Assembly: GCA_034437035.1 (NCBI GenBank) | Contig: DAOTUI010000072.1 | Coordinates: 62,001-126,000, forward strand | Length of the DNA: 64,000 nucleotides | From: CAKZQX01 sp034437035 | GTDB lineage: Bacteria; Chloroflexota; Chloroflexia; Chloroflexales; Chloroflexaceae | Reading direction: 5' to 3' | Shown here: in pieces, positions 61,441 to 64,000 of the stretch | Layout: the number at the start of each line of letters is the position of its first letter | Position numbering within the stretch: position 1 is the first letter of the stretch | Position numbers and translations under genes: made by a program | The notes under the pieces: generated by a model | Databases searched by the model: none | Told to the model about the DNA's origin: nothing | Seen by the model: only the letters and a program-made list of their open reading frames with translations

Positions 61441-62223
61441 TCAGGAGATTTCGCCGGCGGTTATGCCAAGTGGCTGCAAGATATCACCACGCCAGATACC
61501 GTCTATCTGGACAGGGCCAAAATAGATCGGGGTATCGGCGACCTGGGAGAGATGATCCAGCAATGCCGCATCGCGCAGGGGGACGGGCAGTTTAAGCTGA
61601 CGACTGTTGGAGGCAGGCACCCCGCCGGCACCGATCCGGCTCACCAGCAGCGCTGTGTCTTCGCTGGTCAGCAACTCGCCCTCTACCCGGACAAACTGCT
61701 GTTCATACGCAGCAGCGTTGGCAAGCAGTTCACCGATTGTAATGGTCTTAGGAGAGAGGAGCTTCAGACTGTCCGGCACAAACTGGTAGGGATAACGTCC
61801 TTCGGGACCGAAGGTGCCCGGTCCGCGCACCTGTCCCTGGGCCTGCACAATGCCATATCGCACCGCGCCGCTCTGATCGAGTTCGGCTACGACGGATGCA
61901 TCAAGTGATGGGCCAATCCAGAGTTGTTGGGAGGGGTCGGATACCAGCGGTTGCGGCGGCGGTGTGGCGCTAAAACTCAGGCCATCCAGCAACACCACGC
62001 CGGCCGGACGCACAAAGATGTAGCCGACAACCGTAACCGAACCGCGTACGGGCGTTCCGGTCAGCAGGTCTGCAACGCTGCTGATCCCCGATTTCCCCGG
62101 TAGCGAGGTTGCCGTATCCCCGGAGGCACAGCCCGATACCAGCAGCAACGCCGGCAAGAGGCAGTGCCAGACCCGCAGCAGCGGGGGGCATATTGAATTG
62201 ATCACGCGGGGAGCAGTAGTCAC
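61441..62223 (-). CDS. Predicted lipoprotein with OB-like repeats
   Basis: 260 residues from GTG 62223. The signal peptide ends in a lipobox, LLLVSGC (Cys near 32). Two similar parts follow: RGSVTVVGYIFVRPAGVVLLDGLSF and VRVEGELLTSEDTALLVSRI (quoted in part), each with the VxGxV...LL pattern of OB-fold domains. It resembles uncharacterised lipoproteins of Chloroflexota; the role is unknown. It lies about 200 bp upstream of the metallopeptidase on the same strand, and they may be co-transcribed. Confidence 0.75.
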   Translation of the reverse strand: MTTAPRVINSICPPLLRVWHCLLPALLLVSGCASGDTATSLPGKSGISSVADLLTGTPVRGSVTVVGYIFVRPAGVVLLDGLSFSATPPPQPLVSDPSQQLWIGPSLDASVVAELDQSGAVRYGIVQAQGQVRGPGTFGPEGRYPYQFVPDSLKLLSPKTITIGELLANAAAYEQQFVRVEGELLTSEDTALLVSRIGAGGVPASNSRQLKLPVPLRDAALLDHLSQVADTPIYFGPVQIDGIWRGDILQPLGITAGEIS

Positions 62224-62690
62224 TATCAGCTACTCGTATCGTTACAATTGCTTGCCATATTTGGTATTGTACCACAGCCAGTTACCGACATGGCGTTGAT
62301 TATATGGCATGAAGTGCATACGATTCTATGCAAGCCCCCTGTGCAGGCCGGTCAATTTCGGCACCTTCCCGGCAGCGCACTATGCTCCCGGCATGGTTGT
62401 CGCCCTGCACGGGAATCACCCGGTTTTCCCTTTATTGACAGGATGAGATAGCCGATTGATAGGTTTTGACAGCTTTTTGGCTAGGTTTGCACGCCGGTTC
62501 ATGCTACAATATCTGATATCAACGATTCTCGTGCTATGCATCACAAATGCTGTTAACGTGTACCGTGTTTGTACATATAAGTAACCAGTTACACAACAAC
62601 CGCCGGTTCGCGGTTGACGGTCAAACTAGCGGAGTAATACTGACAGGCCGAGTGCAACTGAAATAGAGTGAGAGGAATACAGAGCAAGCT
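62224..62690. other. Intergenic region before the HMG-CoA reductase gene
   Basis: About 465 bp between divergent genes. An extended -10-like TGCTACAAT lies near 62501-62509, without a good -35 partner. No repeat element, terminator or small gene is seen. Confidence 0.45.
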
Positions 62691-64000
62691 ATGGGAACGC
62701 AAAACTCACGACTGCAAGGCTTCTACCAACTCAATCCGTTTGAACGACTCCAGATGGTTGGGGCATTTGATGGATTGAATGACCAGGATCTGCACGCCCT
62801 CCACGGCGGCAGCGGGTCATTGTCGATAGAGCGTGCAGATAAGATGATTGAGAATGTCGTTGGTACATTCAATCTACCGTTGGGCATTGCCACCAACTTC
62901 GTTATTAACGGACGTGATACGTTAGTCCCCATGGTAGTTGAGGAGCCTTCGATTGTTGCGGGAGCAAGTTACGCCGCCCGGCTGGTACGCGCGGGTGGGG
63001 GCTTTCAGACCAGCAGCACGGACCCGCTGATGATCGGCCAGGTCCAACTGGTTGCGGTAGCCGAACCGGAGCAGGCGCGCGCGGCTATTCTGGCCCGCAA
63101 AGATGAGATTCTGGCGCCGGCAAATGCCCAGAGCCTTAGCCTGGTACGGCTGGGGGGTGGTGCGCGTGATCTGGAGGTCAACCTCTTCGAGAGCAGTCCA
63201 ATGGGACCGATGCTCGTGGTTCACCTGATCATTGATTGCCGGGATGCCATGGGCGCGAATGCCATCAATAGCATGTGCGAGGCAACTGCGCCGCTGCTGG
63301 AGCAGATCAGCGGCGGTCGGGCCTATCTGCGCATTCTCTCAAACCTGAGTGATCGCCGTCTGGCACGTACACGCGCGGTGATACCGCCGGCCGCCCTCGC
63401 CCGCAACGGAATCAGCGGCGAAGAAGTGGCCGAGGGAATCATGTGGGCCTATGCGTTTGCCGCAGTTGATCCTTACCGCGCGACAACCCATAACAAAGGG
63501 ATTATGAACGGAATTGATCCGGTGCTGGTTGCGACCGGGCAGGACTGGCGCGCAATTGAAGCCGGAGCGCATGCCTATGCCGCGCGCAGCGGGCAGTATA
63601 CCTCGATGAGCGTATGGGAGCGCGATGCTGACGGCAACCTCGTCGGCACGCTGGAGTTGCCCCTGGCGGTGGGGATTGTGGGCGGCGCAACCAAAGTTCA
63701 CCCGTCGGCCCAGGCGGCCCTGAAGCTGCTGAATGTGCAGAGCGCCAACGAACTGGCTGAGATCTGTGTGTGTGCCGGTCTGGCGAGCAACCTGGCGGCA
63801 ATGCGCGCCCTGGCAACCGAGGGTATCCAGCGTGGGCATATGGGTCTGCATGCGCGCCAGATTGCGCTGGCAGCCGGGGCCGGCGGTTCCCTGGTGGATA
63901 CGATTGCGCGGCGCATGATCGAGGAGCGCAACATCAAACCGGCACGGGCCGAGATGCTGCTGGCCGAACTAAGTGGCGGGGTCAGCAAGCAACTCGAGGC
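62691..64000 (+). CDS. mvaA: Class II hydroxymethylglutaryl-CoA reductase, 3' end outside window
   Basis: 436 codons are visible, starting at ATG 62691, and the frame is still open at the window edge. Family motifs are complete so far: ENVVGTFNLPLGIATNF, EEPSIVAGASYAA with the catalytic Glu, DAMGANAINSMCE, the catalytic Lys in ATTHNKGIMNG, the Asp in GQDWRAIEAGAHAYA, and the His in MGLHARQIALAAGA. The short N-terminus without membrane segments marks the soluble bacterial class II (degradative-type) enzyme. It interconverts HMG-CoA and mevalonate; in Chloroflexota with a mevalonate pathway the direction is probably synthesis for isoprenoids. Cofactor preference cannot be read here. Confidence 0.95.
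   Translation, partial: MGTQNSRLQGFYQLNPFERLQMVGAFDGLNDQDLHALHGGSGSLSIERADKMIENVVGTFNLPLGIATNFVINGRDTLVPMVVEEPSIVAGASYAARLVRAGGGFQTSSTDPLMIGQVQLVAVAEPEQARAAILARKDEILAPANAQSLSLVRLGGGARDLEVNLFESSPMGPMLVVHLIIDCRDAMGANAINSMCEATAPLLEQISGGRAYLRILSNLSDRRLARTRAVIPPAALARNGISGEEVAEGIMWAYAFAAVDPYRATTHNKGIMNGIDPVLVATGQDWRAIEAGAHAYAARSGQYTSMSVWERDADGNLVGTLELPLAVGIVGGATKVHPSAQAALKLLNVQSANELAEICVCAGLASNLAAMRALATEGIQRGHMGLHARQIALAAGAGGSLVDTIARRMIEERNIKPARAEMLLAELSGGVSKQLE

Overview
The window looks like chromosomal DNA of a Chloroflexota bacterium, probably class Chloroflexia. Points in favour: GC-rich housekeeping genes; secreted proteins built with Pro/Thr linkers of the TPTNTP type; a lipoprotein WD40 propeller; a CAP-domain protein with an N-terminal module typical of the phylum; a secreted metallopeptidase ending in a YLPLV-type tail; and a class II (degradative-type) HMG-CoA reductase. 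This assignment is inference from gene content. No rRNA is present. There is one tRNA (Val, GAC).

Layout. 1-9000: CAP-domain protein, convergent WD40 lipoprotein, then gltB-gltD behind a long leader that contains a terminator. 9050-13490 (minus): a 5'-truncated fused solute-binding protein and a large receiver/GAF/PAS adenylate cyclase. 13.8-19.2 kb: M50 protease, Sir2-like protein, ATP-grasp ligase, DUF1499 lipid-anchored or membrane protein, CCA-adding enzyme, tRNA-Val. 19.6-27.3 kb: secreted repeat protein, GDP-mannose-dehydratase-like epimerase, RsmI, SDR oxidoreductase, DHDPS-family aldolase, unknown protein. 27.5-28.0 kb: G/T-biased minisatellite. 28.3-36.2 kb: BtpA/SgcQ protein and PfkB kinase separated by repeats, hybrid histidine kinase, eIF2B-like protein, GT4 glycosyltransferase, PhnP-like hydrolase. 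36.5-43.8 kb: S41 protease homologue, two unknown proteins, MFS exporter, MerR regulator, HisS. 44.6-49.2 kb: RibF, GNAT, C45-type hydrolase, then a candidate type II restriction-modification locus with a Phd-type antitoxin. 49.6-51.7 kb: MarR regulator with two methyltransferases. 52-64 kb: DEAD-box helicase with a leader terminator, DUF3307 protein, Crp/Fnr regulator, unknown protein, GNAT, metallopeptidase, lipoprotein, and the start of HMG-CoA reductase.

The most striking feature is a family of about 190-230 bp palindromic elements. There are eleven complete or near-complete copies and at least three fragments, all in intergenic gaps. Each has terminal inverted repeats (consensus CAGGASTTACGCRGT) and an inner arm pair, CGCCTGCGGCAG and CTGCCGGAGGCG. 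Most have a central hairpin of 20-24 bp with a 3-nt loop. The stem sequence differs from copy to copy while both arms stay complementary. Three copies (29158, 49273, 51816) are flanked by perfect 7-bp direct repeats, as expected of transposed non-autonomous elements (MITEs). No transposase gene lies in the window. Further, unrelated inverted-repeat elements and a small REP-like palindrome are also present.

Signalling is prominent. A class III adenylate cyclase and a Crp-type regulator with intact cAMP-contact residues both occur, although 42 kb apart. Several leaders or promoters carry visible control elements: gltB, the DEAD-box helicase, the MarR/methyltransferase cluster and the MFS exporter.
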